In this document: positions 1-6,994 of the stretch, piece by piece
Layout: the number at the start of each line of letters is the position of its first letter
How positions within the stretch are numbered: the stretch's first letter is position 1
Source: Candidatus Bathyarchaeota archaeon
GTDB taxonomy: Archaea; Thermoproteota; Bathyarchaeia; Bathyarchaeales; Bathycorpusculaceae
Direction of reading: 5' to 3'
Assembly: GCA_030589055.1 (NCBI GenBank)
Contig: JAUUWK010000051.1
Coordinates: 1 to 7,209 of the forward strand
Length of the DNA: 7,209 nt
Made by a program: the position numbers and the translations under genes
The notes under the pieces: generated by a model
Databases searched by the model: none
Seen by the model: only the letters and a program-made list of their open reading frames with translations
What the model was told of the DNA's origin: nothing

Positions 1-232
1 TTTCTCCGCCTTTCGAAACGTTTGCAAGTGAACTTATCACCGTATTTTTTGTGCTTTGTTTGAGGGCAAGGATAACATCACTGTTTGGATGGCTATCTAC
101 GTTATTTGGTTCTCTGCTAATCTCGTAAACATAGATTGTTGTTGAAGAAATTAGGATGGCTATCGTCAGAGCTGCAACAATGAGAAGTTGTCCCGAACTG
201 TTTGCCCTAAGCTTTCTTTTGAACCTTTTCAT
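1..232 (-). CDS. Pilin-like secreted protein, C-terminus cut by window edge
   Basis: My own translation from the ATG at 232-230 runs without a stop to position 1, giving 77 complete codons; the rest lies outside the window. The protein starts with a strongly basic stretch (MKRFKRKLRA), then NSSGQLLIVA and a hydrophobic segment at about residues 15-36 ending near TIYVYE. A basic n-region, a Gly-Gln and then one hydrophobic helix is the layout of archaeal class III (prepilin peptidase) signals, with likely cleavage after the Gly at residue 14. The part that follows is polar and carries one sequon (NVS). Its ATG overlaps the TGA of the upstream gene (ATGA at 232-229), so the two are probably translationally coupled. 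A GGTGG about 4 nt before the ATG may help initiation. It is likely a minor pilin or pilus-associated protein; I cannot assign a family, and a general membrane-anchored exported protein is the alternative. Confidence 0.8.
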   Translation of the reverse strand, partial: MKRFKRKLRANSSGQLLIVAALTIAILISSTTIYVYEISREPNNVDSHPNSDVILALKQSTKNTVISSLANVSKGGE

Positions 233-681
233 GCAGCCACCGCCAAATACAAGTGAATTACATAACAATGGAAAATGCTGCCTTGACATGCACAAAGATA
301 CTCTCCAAAAGCTATATCTTGACTGCTGAAACCACCATTAGAAATAACATCTGTGTTGATTTGCTGCATCTGCTCATTGTAGATTGTTAGATTGAAAGCT
401 ATGCCTACTGGTAGAACGAGGTTAAGGGCGTCCTGCAAAGCAGACCAGTTTTCATTGTCTATGTATTTGCCTAGGCTTCCATCTGAATCTAGCTTAGTAA
501 GAGCTTGTAATCCAATTGAAGCCAGGTTATCACGGTTTGTGGTGTTTTGTGTTACCGTTAGGTTTGAAGAAATGGCGTAAGATGAGAAAATGATTAGCAC
601 GGCTAGGAATGCTTCGATTATTCTGATTTGCCCCTTATTTTTGCTTTTTATTCTTTCGGACCTCCAAGCCAAACTGTGCAT
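229..681 (-). CDS. Small pilin-like protein with class III signal; start codon uncertain (ATG 681 or AUA 651)
   Basis: The coordinates give the longest plausible conventional start (ATG 681-679, 150 aa), which overlaps the upstream gene by 34 nt and has no Shine-Dalgarno site. The real start may be AUA at 651-649 (140 aa). A perfect GGAGGT (665-660) sits 8 nt before it, and the product would begin KSKNKG followed by QIRIIEAFLAVLII, a textbook prepilin leader with cleavage after the Gly. From the AUA start, the hydrophobic helix is about residues 11-27 and the exported domain about 30-140. That domain holds four sequons (NLT, NTT, NWS, NLT) and a cysteine cluster near the C-terminus (C120, C122, C129), which could form disulfides. 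From memory, the GQ...EAF start and the later LTKLDSDGSL resemble a small haloarchaeal pilin-like family (DUF7288) found beside pilus ATPase genes; this is unverified. It is probably a minor pilin. The next gene overlaps it through ATGA. Confidence 0.85.
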   Translation of the reverse strand: MHSLAWRSERIKSKNKGQIRIIEAFLAVLIIFSSYAISSNLTVTQNTTNRDNLASIGLQALTKLDSDGSLGKYIDNENWSALQDALNLVLPVGIAFNLTIYNEQMQQINTDVISNGGFSSQDIAFGEYLCACQGSIFHCYVIHLYLAVAA

Positions 682-1715
682 TTGTAAAGGGCAGAGTCTA
701 TTGTAACAAGGTATGTGTAAGCGAAAACGTCTGATAGAGCCGTTGCACTCGCGAAGTTCGCGCCTATTTGGAGGGGTATCTGCGGGTATGCTGTCCATTC
801 TGTGAAGAAATACGTGGAATTCCATCCGGTTACAACAATCAATGTTGGACTTGGGTCTAGGAAATGCGGAATGCTATAGGTGGCTGATTGACTGTTGTTT
901 GCATTTTGTGTTAGGGTTGAAGAGTAATTGAAGGATAAAGCGTAAGCATCTGACATGTTTGTTTCGGGATAGATTAAGGATGCATTTAGAACGTAGTTCA
1001 ACGGACTAAGCCGTAAGAAAGTGCCTCTAGGCTCGGGTTCTGTCGAATTATGGGCAAAGGGATAAGCGCTAAAAGATACGATTCTAGTGTTAGAAACAGA
1101 CTTTGCAAAAACAATCAGTATGCCTGATCCATTAGCGTTATTTGACAGAGTTGCGTTCAGATGAGTTCTGCCGTTCAGAGTATAAGCATCATTTGATTCC
1201 AGATGGTTTTCGGCAATTACGTAAGATTCCAAGTCTGCTTGAACTGAAACTCCATGTTTTTCGGTCAGAATTTCAAACTCGTAAGTCGTTTCATTCGTCT
1301 CTTCAAAGGTGGAGGTAAGATTTATGGCGACTTCGAAAACTGGTTCTATCTCGATTCTAAAGGATACGTCGGGCATTTCAAGTTTTGTGAATATTTGGGC
1401 ATAACTTACTGCATAGACGCTTTCGCTGTTTAGCCTCGAAACTTTGTCTATATCCAACTCATAAGGACTATCTGAGCAAGAATTTGCTAAGCCAAATGTT
1501 TCTGGGGCTATTTGGTAGTTTTGTCCCCAATTTGACGGCGTTCCCTCACTTAAAAGTAAATATTTTGAAATACTTTCATATCTTTCAGCAATGTTTGCGT
1601 CAACCGCGTTGTTTATGTGTGGATATAAGAGCTTTGAAGTGGCAGCCATAGCTGAAAGCACCAGCAGAACCATTAGTGAACATGCGAAGAACGTGTCAAT
1701 AGATATTGTAGGCAT
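648..1715 (-). CDS. Secreted, sequon-rich pilus-locus protein with N-terminal membrane anchor (355 aa)
   Basis: A strong ribosome site (GGAGGT, 9 nt before the ATG at 1715-1713) fixes the start. The protein opens MPTISIDTFF and has one hydrophobic helix at about residues 8-26, with no basic n-region in front. The remaining ~325 residues look like an exported beta-rich domain with 10 N-X-S/T sequons and few cysteines (one in the helix, one near residue 80, one close to the C-terminus). The stretch after the helix (YPHINNAVDANIAERYESI) could continue it as an amphipathic helix, as in pilins. It follows the platform gene after a 35-nt gap and precedes a small pilin-like gene. From memory, the TISIDTFF start and this position resemble a haloarchaeal family (DUF7287) next to pilus genes, but I could not test that. 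It is likely a minor or tip subunit or an anchor. Without a leader it may not be processed by prepilin peptidase. Confidence 0.88.
   Translation of the reverse strand: MPTISIDTFFACSLMVLLVLSAMAATSKLLYPHINNAVDANIAERYESISKYLLLSEGTPSNWGQNYQIAPETFGLANSCSDSPYELDIDKVSRLNSESVYAVSYAQIFTKLEMPDVSFRIEIEPVFEVAINLTSTFEETNETTYEFEILTEKHGVSVQADLESYVIAENHLESNDAYTLNGRTHLNATLSNNANGSGILIVFAKSVSNTRIVSFSAYPFAHNSTEPEPRGTFLRLSPLNYVLNASLIYPETNMSDAYALSFNYSSTLTQNANNSQSATYSIPHFLDPSPTLIVVTGWNSTYFFTEWTAYPQIPLQIGANFASATALSDVFAYTYLVTIDSALYKCTVWLGGPKE
660..665 (-). promoter_or_regulatory. Ribosome binding site GGAGGT that points to an AUA start at 651
   Basis: The minus strand reads GGAGGT at 665-660 inside the last codons of the 355-aa gene. 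The spacing to AUA (651-649) is 8 nt, which is normal. No ATG, GTG or TTG exists in that frame between this site and the hydrophobic helix of the downstream product. The two conventional in-frame starts (TTG 672, ATG 681) lie upstream of the site and cannot use it. The site is seen directly; its use with AUA is inference. Confidence 0.6.
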
Positions 1716-1750
1716 TCTAGCTTAACCTCCGCTTAATCTGTGAGTCTGAA

Positions 1751-3265
1751 TTAGGAAACAAGACTGTACAGGTCACCCAACAAGGTTTGTGAAAGTACGA
1801 GGGAAATATGAGCCGTAAGCACAAGCATAGCTGAATATTTGAAGCCAGCAGCAAAAGTGCCGTCGTTAACTTTGCCTACAAAGAATCCGGAAAGCCAGCA
1901 CTGCAGTATTATGCCTATGGAGAAAAGGTTGATTTGATCCTGCATTATTCCAAGCGGCATGGTTGCTGTTCCTGGAACCGATATTTGTGTTAATGCATGG
2001 ACTGTCATAGTAACCATTGTTGTCGTTAAGGCTATGAGAACGCTCCATATGAAAGCCAGTATTACGTAAGGTCTTAGAAGTGACTTCTTGTTTACTTCAA
2101 CATCCTTCTGTTTTTCGCTGTATTCCGTCAATATTTCCAACGCTGTGGCTGAGCCACCGCCGATTTTTATTGTTTCAGTAAGTATTAGAAAGTTAACAAG
2201 CACGGGCCATGTCTGAATTTTCCGCGTAACATTCGCAAATATTTTTCTGATGGATATTCCCCATTCCATTTGACTTCTGATAAGCTTTAACACATTGGAA
2301 AATCTTCCGTAACCCATGCGTTTTGTGGCATGAACTATGCTTTTTTCAGGGGAGAGCCCGATTTTTCTGGATTCAGTCACATCTCTGAGAAAGCTCGGCA
2401 TGGCGTTTTCCGCATCTGAGTTCATCCTAGCTATTTTTATGTCAATGACTGCTGGTGGAATCGAGATTGCCAGAAGGCAGGTTGTGACGACAAGTGGAAA
2501 TATTTGTGGGCTTGTCAAGTATTGAAGCTGTGGCATTGAAGTTATAGCGGCTATGAAACTGGAAACGCCTATCAATGGCAATATGGCAGCATAGTAGGGC
2601 TGTTTGACTCCGATCAGGTTGCTTTTTCTCTCCTTATGCGCAATAGCCATGAAGATCACCGAAACCAGCGGAGTCACAAAGAATATCAAAATGGATAAAA
2701 CCGGTGTAGAAAGGCCAGGCGCCCCACTTGTCCCCGTAGGCTCAAAAACTGATGTAGTGGCAAATACAATGAAGAGTATGTAGGAGCATAAAGTCACGAT
2801 AAGCATGACTGCGTAGGCTTCTACTAGTGTTCCAAGTCTTTCAACTGAACGAATTGCAGCAGCACTTTGAACATCAAATATTGAACGCAGTTTGCTCTTA
2901 AGAAAGTTTACAACGTTTCCGCCGCTTCTAACAGAGGAAATGTACCCAAAAAGAAATTCACGGTAATTTTTTGACTTTGTCTTTTGAGCCCTCTTATACA
3001 TAACCGTTAAAGGATCATAGCCTAAAACTTCCACTTGCCTAACGATCTCTTTTGCTTCTTTCTGAAATGTTGGCAGAAGATGTATGTCGCATAGTTTCTT
3101 CCAGCTTTCGTAGATTGTTACTCCGCTTGCAGCCAATAATGTGAAAAGCAATGCAGCAAAGGGTAGTTCACGGTTTATTTTGGTTGTATCTTCCTTCGTT
3201 AAAAACGTTAGGATCCACTGAAAGATTTTTGATTTTTGTAGCTGCGTCGGCAAGGTTCTCACCAT
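1751..3265 (-). CDS. Type IV pilus membrane platform protein, ArlJ/TadC (T2SSF) family
   Basis: This is the polytopic inner-membrane platform of an archaeal type IV filament system, the partner on which the assembly ATPase acts. At 504 aa it matches two-repeat archaeal ArlJ/PilC-type proteins. Hydrophobic segments lie at about residues 36-54, 147-174, 187-209, 224-243, 254-276, 400-425, 447-465 and 476-497. Two cytoplasmic T2SSF-like regions are visible, about 56-145 and 280-398. Each ends in a Gly-rich turn (SVRSGG near 111-116, KIGGGS near 367-372), as expected for the internal duplication. The start overlaps the end of the ATPase gene by 7 nt (ATGGTGA), implying coupled translation; the GTG one codon later is also possible. 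Only a weak ribosome site precedes it. ATPase-platform adjacency is the hallmark of archaellum, pilus and Tad-like systems; the absence of archaellum genes favours a pilus. Confidence 0.95.
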   Translation of the reverse strand: MVRTLPTQLQKSKIFQWILTFLTKEDTTKINRELPFAALLFTLLAASGVTIYESWKKLCDIHLLPTFQKEAKEIVRQVEVLGYDPLTVMYKRAQKTKSKNYREFLFGYISSVRSGGNVVNFLKSKLRSIFDVQSAAAIRSVERLGTLVEAYAVMLIVTLCSYILFIVFATTSVFEPTGTSGAPGLSTPVLSILIFFVTPLVSVIFMAIAHKERKSNLIGVKQPYYAAILPLIGVSSFIAAITSMPQLQYLTSPQIFPLVVTTCLLAISIPPAVIDIKIARMNSDAENAMPSFLRDVTESRKIGLSPEKSIVHATKRMGYGRFSNVLKLIRSQMEWGISIRKIFANVTRKIQTWPVLVNFLILTETIKIGGGSATALEILTEYSEKQKDVEVNKKSLLRPYVILAFIWSVLIALTTTMVTMTVHALTQISVPGTATMPLGIMQDQINLFSIGIILQCWLSGFFVGKVNDGTFAAGFKYSAMLVLTAHISLVLSQTLLGDLYSLVS

Positions 3266-4860
3266 TTTGGTTTTTCTAGGAATTCTCTTTGAAAAAGCTG
3301 TGGATTGTTGTAGTATTTGCTTAACACTATGTTTACGCTTCGGTAGTCACGGATGCTGCGTTCAGCCATGTGTATTAGCACTCGTTTACGATATTCAAGT
3401 TCGTCTAAGAGTTTTTCCATGGGAATGTCTAGGCTTGACGCTGTCTTTTTTAGGAGGTAGCTTTCGGAAAGTTCTTCTTGGAAAATGTCTGTTGAAGGAT
3501 TCCAGCTGAAAACTTCTTGAACGTTGTTAGCGTCCCTTATTTCTGATACGCTTATGAATTTTCTGCTTGAAAGGCGTCTTCCGGATTCCAGAAAGATAGG
3601 TGTTCTCACATGTCTTACTGTTATTACGCAGTTCATCAGTGGGATAATGGAGGATGGAATGTTCATTGGCGGCTGTGTGAGTCTTTTAATGGTTGTGTCA
3701 ACATCCTCAGCATGTAATGTGCACAAGCCACCGTGTCCAGTTGCGAGAGCTTGAAATAGAACGTAGGCTTCTTCACCGCGGATCTCGCCTACGATTATGA
3801 GGTCTGGACGATGTCTGACAGCTGATTTGATCAGGTCGTAGAGCGTGATTTCTCCTTCACCTTCAACTCCGAAACCTGAACGGGCAATAGTGGAAGTCCA
3901 GTTTTCATGTGGCAGGTTTATCTCTGCAACTTCTTCAACCGAGACTATTTTATGGTTAGGACGTATGAGGCATGCGATTGCGTTTAGAGCGGTTGTTTTG
4001 CCGGCGCCTGTTGCTCCAATAATCGTAACCGACATTTTGTTTTCCATTAGAAGCCAGAGGTAAGCAGCTATACTCTCGTTTATGGTTTCATTTTCAATCA
4101 AGTCTATTATTGTGAAGGGGTCTTCGCGGAACTTTCTTATTGTGAAGGCTGTTCCAGATGGGGTTGTTTCTTTCCCGAAGGATACAGCTAAGCGGTGCTT
4201 CTTGGGTAATGTAACGTCTACTATTGGGAATGCTATGCTTACGTGTTTTCCAGCTTTATGAACTATGCGCATTATGAAGTCGTCGAGTTCTTGTTCATCT
4301 TGGAAAAGTATGTTGGTTCTTATGTTTTCGTATTTTCTATGCCACAGAAAGATTGGTTTGTTGACTCCGCTACATCCGATGTCTTCAATGTAATCATCAT
4401 ACATCAACGGGTCTATTTTTCCATAGCCAACGATGTCCCTTTCTAAATAGTAAAGGATTTTTCGCATTCCAACCTGAGAGATTCCCTTGAAAACTTTCTG
4501 ATGATTATTAAGGATTATCGGCATCTGTCTCTTAAGAGATTCGGTTAAAGTTTCTTCTTCCGCTGGAGCTTGCAGTTCATATTCCAAGATATTTCGCAGT
4601 CTAAAGTATCCTTCTCGTTCATCCCGCGTCAATGATAATTCATCAAGAATATATAGGTACTCTAGAGTGTCTTCATTCTGAACGATGGCGCCGTAGGAGA
4701 AAGGTGGTTTAAGTGGGTAATATTCCACTTCCGCGTAGCCCTCTGGGATATTCCGTTTTTTAACGTCTAGAAACTCGATTAGTTCTCCTTCTTTCTTCAT
4801 CATTTCTTGGAAAGTTTCTTCTTTTTCAAGAGTACCCTTACGTTTAAGGCTAAACTTCAT
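3259..4860 (-). CDS. Type II/IV secretion superfamily assembly ATPase (ArlI/GspE2-like)
   Basis: This cytoplasmic hexameric ATPase should power filament assembly by driving the platform protein encoded next. At 533 aa it is close to the usual size of archaeal ArlI/PilB-like ATPases. The N-terminal domain (about 35-240) has the family-typical YYPLKPPFSYGAIV and ends in GTAFTIRKF before the linker to the motor domain. The motor domain shows Walker A GATGAGKT at 282-289, an acidic box VSVEEVAEI at 306-314, the atypical Walker B region LIIVGEIRGEE at 354-364, and a His box TGHGGLCTLHAED at 374-386. All key residues appear intact. A GGTGA site 7 nt before the ATG supports the start, 3 nt after the preceding stop. 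Only 3 or so sequons occur here, in contrast to its exported neighbours. Archaellum ArlI is the alternative, but no arlC-arlH genes are nearby. Confidence 0.97.
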   Translation of the reverse strand: MKFSLKRKGTLEKEETFQEMMKKEGELIEFLDVKKRNIPEGYAEVEYYPLKPPFSYGAIVQNEDTLEYLYILDELSLTRDEREGYFRLRNILEYELQAPAEEETLTESLKRQMPIILNNHQKVFKGISQVGMRKILYYLERDIVGYGKIDPLMYDDYIEDIGCSGVNKPIFLWHRKYENIRTNILFQDEQELDDFIMRIVHKAGKHVSIAFPIVDVTLPKKHRLAVSFGKETTPSGTAFTIRKFREDPFTIIDLIENETINESIAAYLWLLMENKMSVTIIGATGAGKTTALNAIACLIRPNHKIVSVEEVAEINLPHENWTSTIARSGFGVEGEGEITLYDLIKSAVRHRPDLIIVGEIRGEEAYVLFQALATGHGGLCTLHAEDVDTTIKRLTQPPMNIPSSIIPLMNCVITVRHVRTPIFLESGRRLSSRKFISVSEIRDANNVQEVFSWNPSTDIFQEELSESYLLKKTASSLDIPMEKLLDELEYRKRVLIHMAERSIRDYRSVNIVLSKYYNNPQLFQREFLEKPKW

Positions 4861-4863
4861 TCT

Positions 4864-5322
4864 TTAGTCACCATCACCTGATCTTGTGAGCAAGATTTGC
4901 GGGACACTCTCATTCAAATAACATTTCAGATGGATTGCTCCGTATCCTCCAATGTAGTAGCCTGTTGCTGAGGCTTCTTTCGGAAGGGAAACATGGAGTT
5001 CAGTTCCTCCCACGAGTACATCGCCTAAACCGCCTTCTAACCATGCTTTCGCGGAATCGTTACGCAACTGAAGCCAGTATCGCTTGTTACCTACAGATGT
5101 AGGCATTGAAAGAAAAGCTTCAGATGTTGCGTTGATGGTTAAGGTGAGCGTTAATAATTCTGTACTCTTAGCTACCACATAATCCATCAAGTTCTTTAGC
5201 TGCCTTGTCTCTGATGAGACACGCAAGGCTTCAGCATAAGCCATGAATGAGACGATGAGGAGGCTGCTTACAGCTATTAAAGCAACGAAAGTGTAAAGAT
5301 AACTAGGCGTTATGGATGGCAA
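4864..5322 (-). CDS. Small membrane-anchored exported protein of the pilus operon (152 aa, TTG start)
   Basis: No conventional start other than TTG (5322-5320) fits: the codons just upstream include the TAA of the preceding gene, and the next ATG (residue 27) lies inside the hydrophobic helix. A GGGGAT lies about 7 nt before the TTG and could act as a ribosome site. The protein begins MPSITPSYLY, with one hydrophobic helix at about residues 9-29, no basic leader, an amphipathic stretch (31-60), then a small globular domain with three sequons (NAT, NDS, NES). The MP-S/T-I opening parallels the 355-aa protein of the same operon. Gaps of 3 nt on both sides show it belongs to the operon. I do not recognise the family. 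The position between a pilin-like gene and the ATPase suggests a minor subunit or an accessory membrane factor. Confidence 0.85.
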   Translation of the reverse strand: MPSITPSYLYTFVALIAVSSLLIVSFMAYAEALRVSSETRQLKNLMDYVVAKSTELLTLTLTINATSEAFLSMPTSVGNKRYWLQLRNDSAKAWLEGGLGDVLVGGTELHVSLPKEASATGYYIGGYGAIHLKCYLNESVPQILLTRSGDGD

Positions 5323-5325
5323 ATA

Positions 5326-6168
5326 TTACATCCCCAGTCTTTGAATTCTGATGCTACAGACAACTATCTCTAAGTTCACAACTGCGCCTTCCGCATTGCT
5401 TGAAATCGGAAGCCAAACGGTGTTTAGGGTTCCATCGAGAACCACTTGTAATGCAAGAGAAGTGACTGACTGATTAAACTCGTATTGGCGTGTGACGGTT
5501 TTGACGTTTACACTGGTTACTTTCAGGTAAAACTTTTGCCTAAACATCAAATTTTGCGAAGAATTAAGATTTACGATGTATATACGTATGAGGTTCTGCG
5601 GCTTTCCATTATTCGCGCTAATGACTGCTACGGTTGCTGCTGGACGATAACAAAGAACAAGCTCTTTAGCATCGTCACCTGTTATAACGTAAAGCTGCGT
5701 CATGGTAAAGGAGCTCTGATTTATTATCGCCCTATCATCACCTCTTATGAATAAGCCCTCATAACTGAATTCTGAAGGTTCTAATTTGTAGAAGACTTTT
5801 CCAATAGAACTATTGAACACTACGTCGTAGAAGGACTGTTTATTCGTAAAGTTGATGACGAGGTTTTTAGCTGTCGGCTGCGCTTGGAAAATGCCTCCAC
5901 AATCATCCATGTAAACAACTTTTGAAGCTCCTGAACTCCATGCGACAGAACGCACCGCGTTATCTAAAACCTGCATGTTCTGCTTAGCCACTGAAGCCTT
6001 AAGCAAGGCTCCCCTGGCGCTTATCTTTACTACGGCGAAGCTGTATGTCACAGAAATTATCGCTATGAGGGAGGCAAATAGTATTAGGTAGGTTACTGGT
6101 ATAGCCAATGCTCTCTTTGAACGCAAAAATCTTGCTGATTCCTTTTTCAGATTGCTTTCCTGCAACAT
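5326..6168 (-). CDS. Pilin-like minor subunit (280 aa), first gene of the assembly operon
   Basis: The N-terminus has a basic region (LKKESARFLRSKRALA) followed by a hydrophobic helix at about residues 21-47 (starting IPVTYLILFA), matching an archaeal prepilin leader with processing near KRA/LA. The exported part is beta-rich with five sequons (NFT, NSS, NQS, NSS, NQS). A motif-like segment after the helix (KASVAKQNMQVLDNAVRSV) looks like the extended pilin helix; from memory it recalls a haloarchaeal family (DUF7289) near pilus genes, unverified. The ATG at 6168 has GAGGG 4 nt upstream and an in-frame TGA five codons upstream, so no longer version exists. A TTG at residue 15 would give a shorter, more typical leader (MRSKRALA). 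It is the first gene after the second copy of the 30-bp element and probably heads the transcript that carries the ATPase and platform. Confidence 0.88.
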   Translation of the reverse strand: MLQESNLKKESARFLRSKRALAIPVTYLILFASLIAIISVTYSFAVVKISARGALLKASVAKQNMQVLDNAVRSVAWSSGASKVVYMDDCGGIFQAQPTAKNLVINFTNKQSFYDVVFNSSIGKVFYKLEPSEFSYEGLFIRGDDRAIINQSSFTMTQLYVITGDDAKELVLCYRPAATVAVISANNGKPQNLIRIYIVNLNSSQNLMFRQKFYLKVTSVNVKTVTRQYEFNQSVTSLALQVVLDGTLNTVWLPISSNAEGAVVNLEIVVCSIRIQRLGM

Positions 6169-6263
6169 TTTTCCCTCTAGTCATTCCCTTGAAGATTCTG
6201 TTGAAGAGCCTCCTCTCTGCACGCCTAATCAAAACCTTTCGACTTCATAGTGAGATAAGGTGG

Positions 6264-6293
6264 TGTGCGTAGAACAAAACTACACATAACTGT
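6264..6293 (-). promoter_or_regulatory. 30-bp conserved element, copy 1, ahead of the assembly operon
   Basis: The plus strand reads TGTGCGTAGAACAAA at 6264-6278 and TACACATAACTGT at 6281-6293. It matches 28 of 30 bases of the copy at 6995-7024, in the same orientation relative to the downstream gene. The element ends 95 nt before the ATG at 6168. It contains an imperfect inverted repeat (TGTGCGTAG, 7-nt spacer, CTACACATA; 7 of 9 pairs), which suits a dimeric regulator. On the minus strand it reads ...TTATGTGTA..., a weak TATA-like stretch about 20-25 nt from the far end, so it could also be the core promoter itself. Confidence 0.7.
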
Positions 6294-6343
6294 ATTCACA
6301 ATCTATACCTGAAAAGTCTATGCAAATTTCGTGTTCCGGTTTT

Positions 6344-6374
6344 GGAGAATAAAAAAAGGAAGAGAAATGAGGGA
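6344..6374 (-). terminator. T-rich archaeal-type terminator after the 186-aa pilin gene
   Basis: About 10-40 nt past the TAA (6387-6385), the minus strand is a pyrimidine-rich run that includes seven consecutive T residues (6357-6351) next to CTTCC and ATTCTCC. No strong hairpin is visible. Archaeal termination commonly uses poly-U tracts without a stem. Its place between the stand-alone pilin gene and the next promoter element supports separate transcription units with different expression levels. Confidence 0.5.
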
Positions 6375-6384
6375 GTTTAGGCTT

Positions 6385-6945
6385 TTACTGGGCAGCTTCA
6401 ATGTTTGTTTCTTTGTAGTATTGGGCGTTTGAAGTGAACACTGTAAGACCTACGGTTACACCTACGTCGTTCAAAGCAATGCTGTCCGGGTTTTTCATGT
6501 ACAGAACCATTGTGTAGCCAGACTTTAATGTTATGTCATCAGTAGCTTGGTCAAATGTTCTGTCTGCACCTTGAACGGTGATGTTGAAGGTAGTCCCTGT
6601 AAGCTCTAGTGGTGTAACTTCTAAATCGTTTGAGACTGTTACCGTATTGGTTCTCCAGTAATACACATCAGTCCAGTTGCACGGTTGTCCTCTCACAGTG
6701 AGCTTGTCAATGACAATATCTTTTCCACCGGTGTTAACGATCACTACAGCTCCTTCAGCCCAGCTTCCAGTGGTGTTATACCACACGTGCTGTTTAGTCA
6801 GGTAAAGCGATTCTGTTTGAACTCTTGTAGTAGTTACGTTTATAGCGTAGAAAGTGACAACTGTCGCCAGCAGTACTGAAACCACTAGAATTATCAATGT
6901 AGTCACTACTGTACTCAAAGCCCTTTTATTCTTTAACAGTTTCAT
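6385..6945 (-). CDS. Archaeal pilin-like protein (186 aa), candidate major filament subunit
   Basis: A class III-type leader, MKLLKNKRA, is followed by LSTVVTTLIILVVSVLLATV and a continuing helix to about residue 38. The basic leader followed by a [L/V]STVV-type hydrophobic helix is typical of archaeal type IV pilins and archaellin-like proteins, with processing likely after KRA. The C-terminal domain (about 45-186) is Thr/Val-rich and beta-like, with four sequons (NVT, NTT, NWT, NIT). GGAG about 9 nt before the ATG serves as the ribosome site. It is the only gene between its own upstream 30-bp element and a T-rich terminator, so it is probably monocistronic, which suits a subunit needed in large amounts. 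Archaellin is an alternative, but no archaellum genes accompany it. Calling it the major subunit rests on gene order, not on direct evidence. Confidence 0.92.
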   Translation of the reverse strand: MKLLKNKRALSTVVTTLIILVVSVLLATVVTFYAINVTTTRVQTESLYLTKQHVWYNTTGSWAEGAVVIVNTGGKDIVIDKLTVRGQPCNWTDVYYWRTNTVTVSNDLEVTPLELTGTTFNITVQGADRTFDQATDDITLKSGYTMVLYMKNPDSIALNDVGVTVGLTVFTSNAQYYKETNIEAAQ

Positions 6946-6994
6946 TCCTGGTATCTCCGAACAACAAAATCATCACTTTCCAAATATGACGATT

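Noticed and set aside
682..825. N-terminal extension of the small pilin-like gene up to ATG 825
   Set aside because: It would overlap the 355-aa gene by 178 nt, is Arg/Cys/Pro-rich and unlike an export leader, and would bury the prepilin signal internally.
2337..4446. Several plus-strand frames of 60-80 codons opposite the ATPase and platform genes
   Set aside because: They are antisense shadows of well-supported genes, without ribosome sites or recognisable features.
3259..6168. Archaellum (flagellum) operon
   Set aside because: The ATPase and platform would fit, but no archaellin gene pair or arlC-arlH genes are visible, and the surrounding minor pilin-like proteins fit a pilus better.
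5999..6232. A 77-codon minus-strand frame starting at TTG, overlapping the 280-aa gene
   Set aside because: It lies in another frame over the leader and the well-supported signal helix of the 280-aa protein, and its translation lacks any domain or helix.
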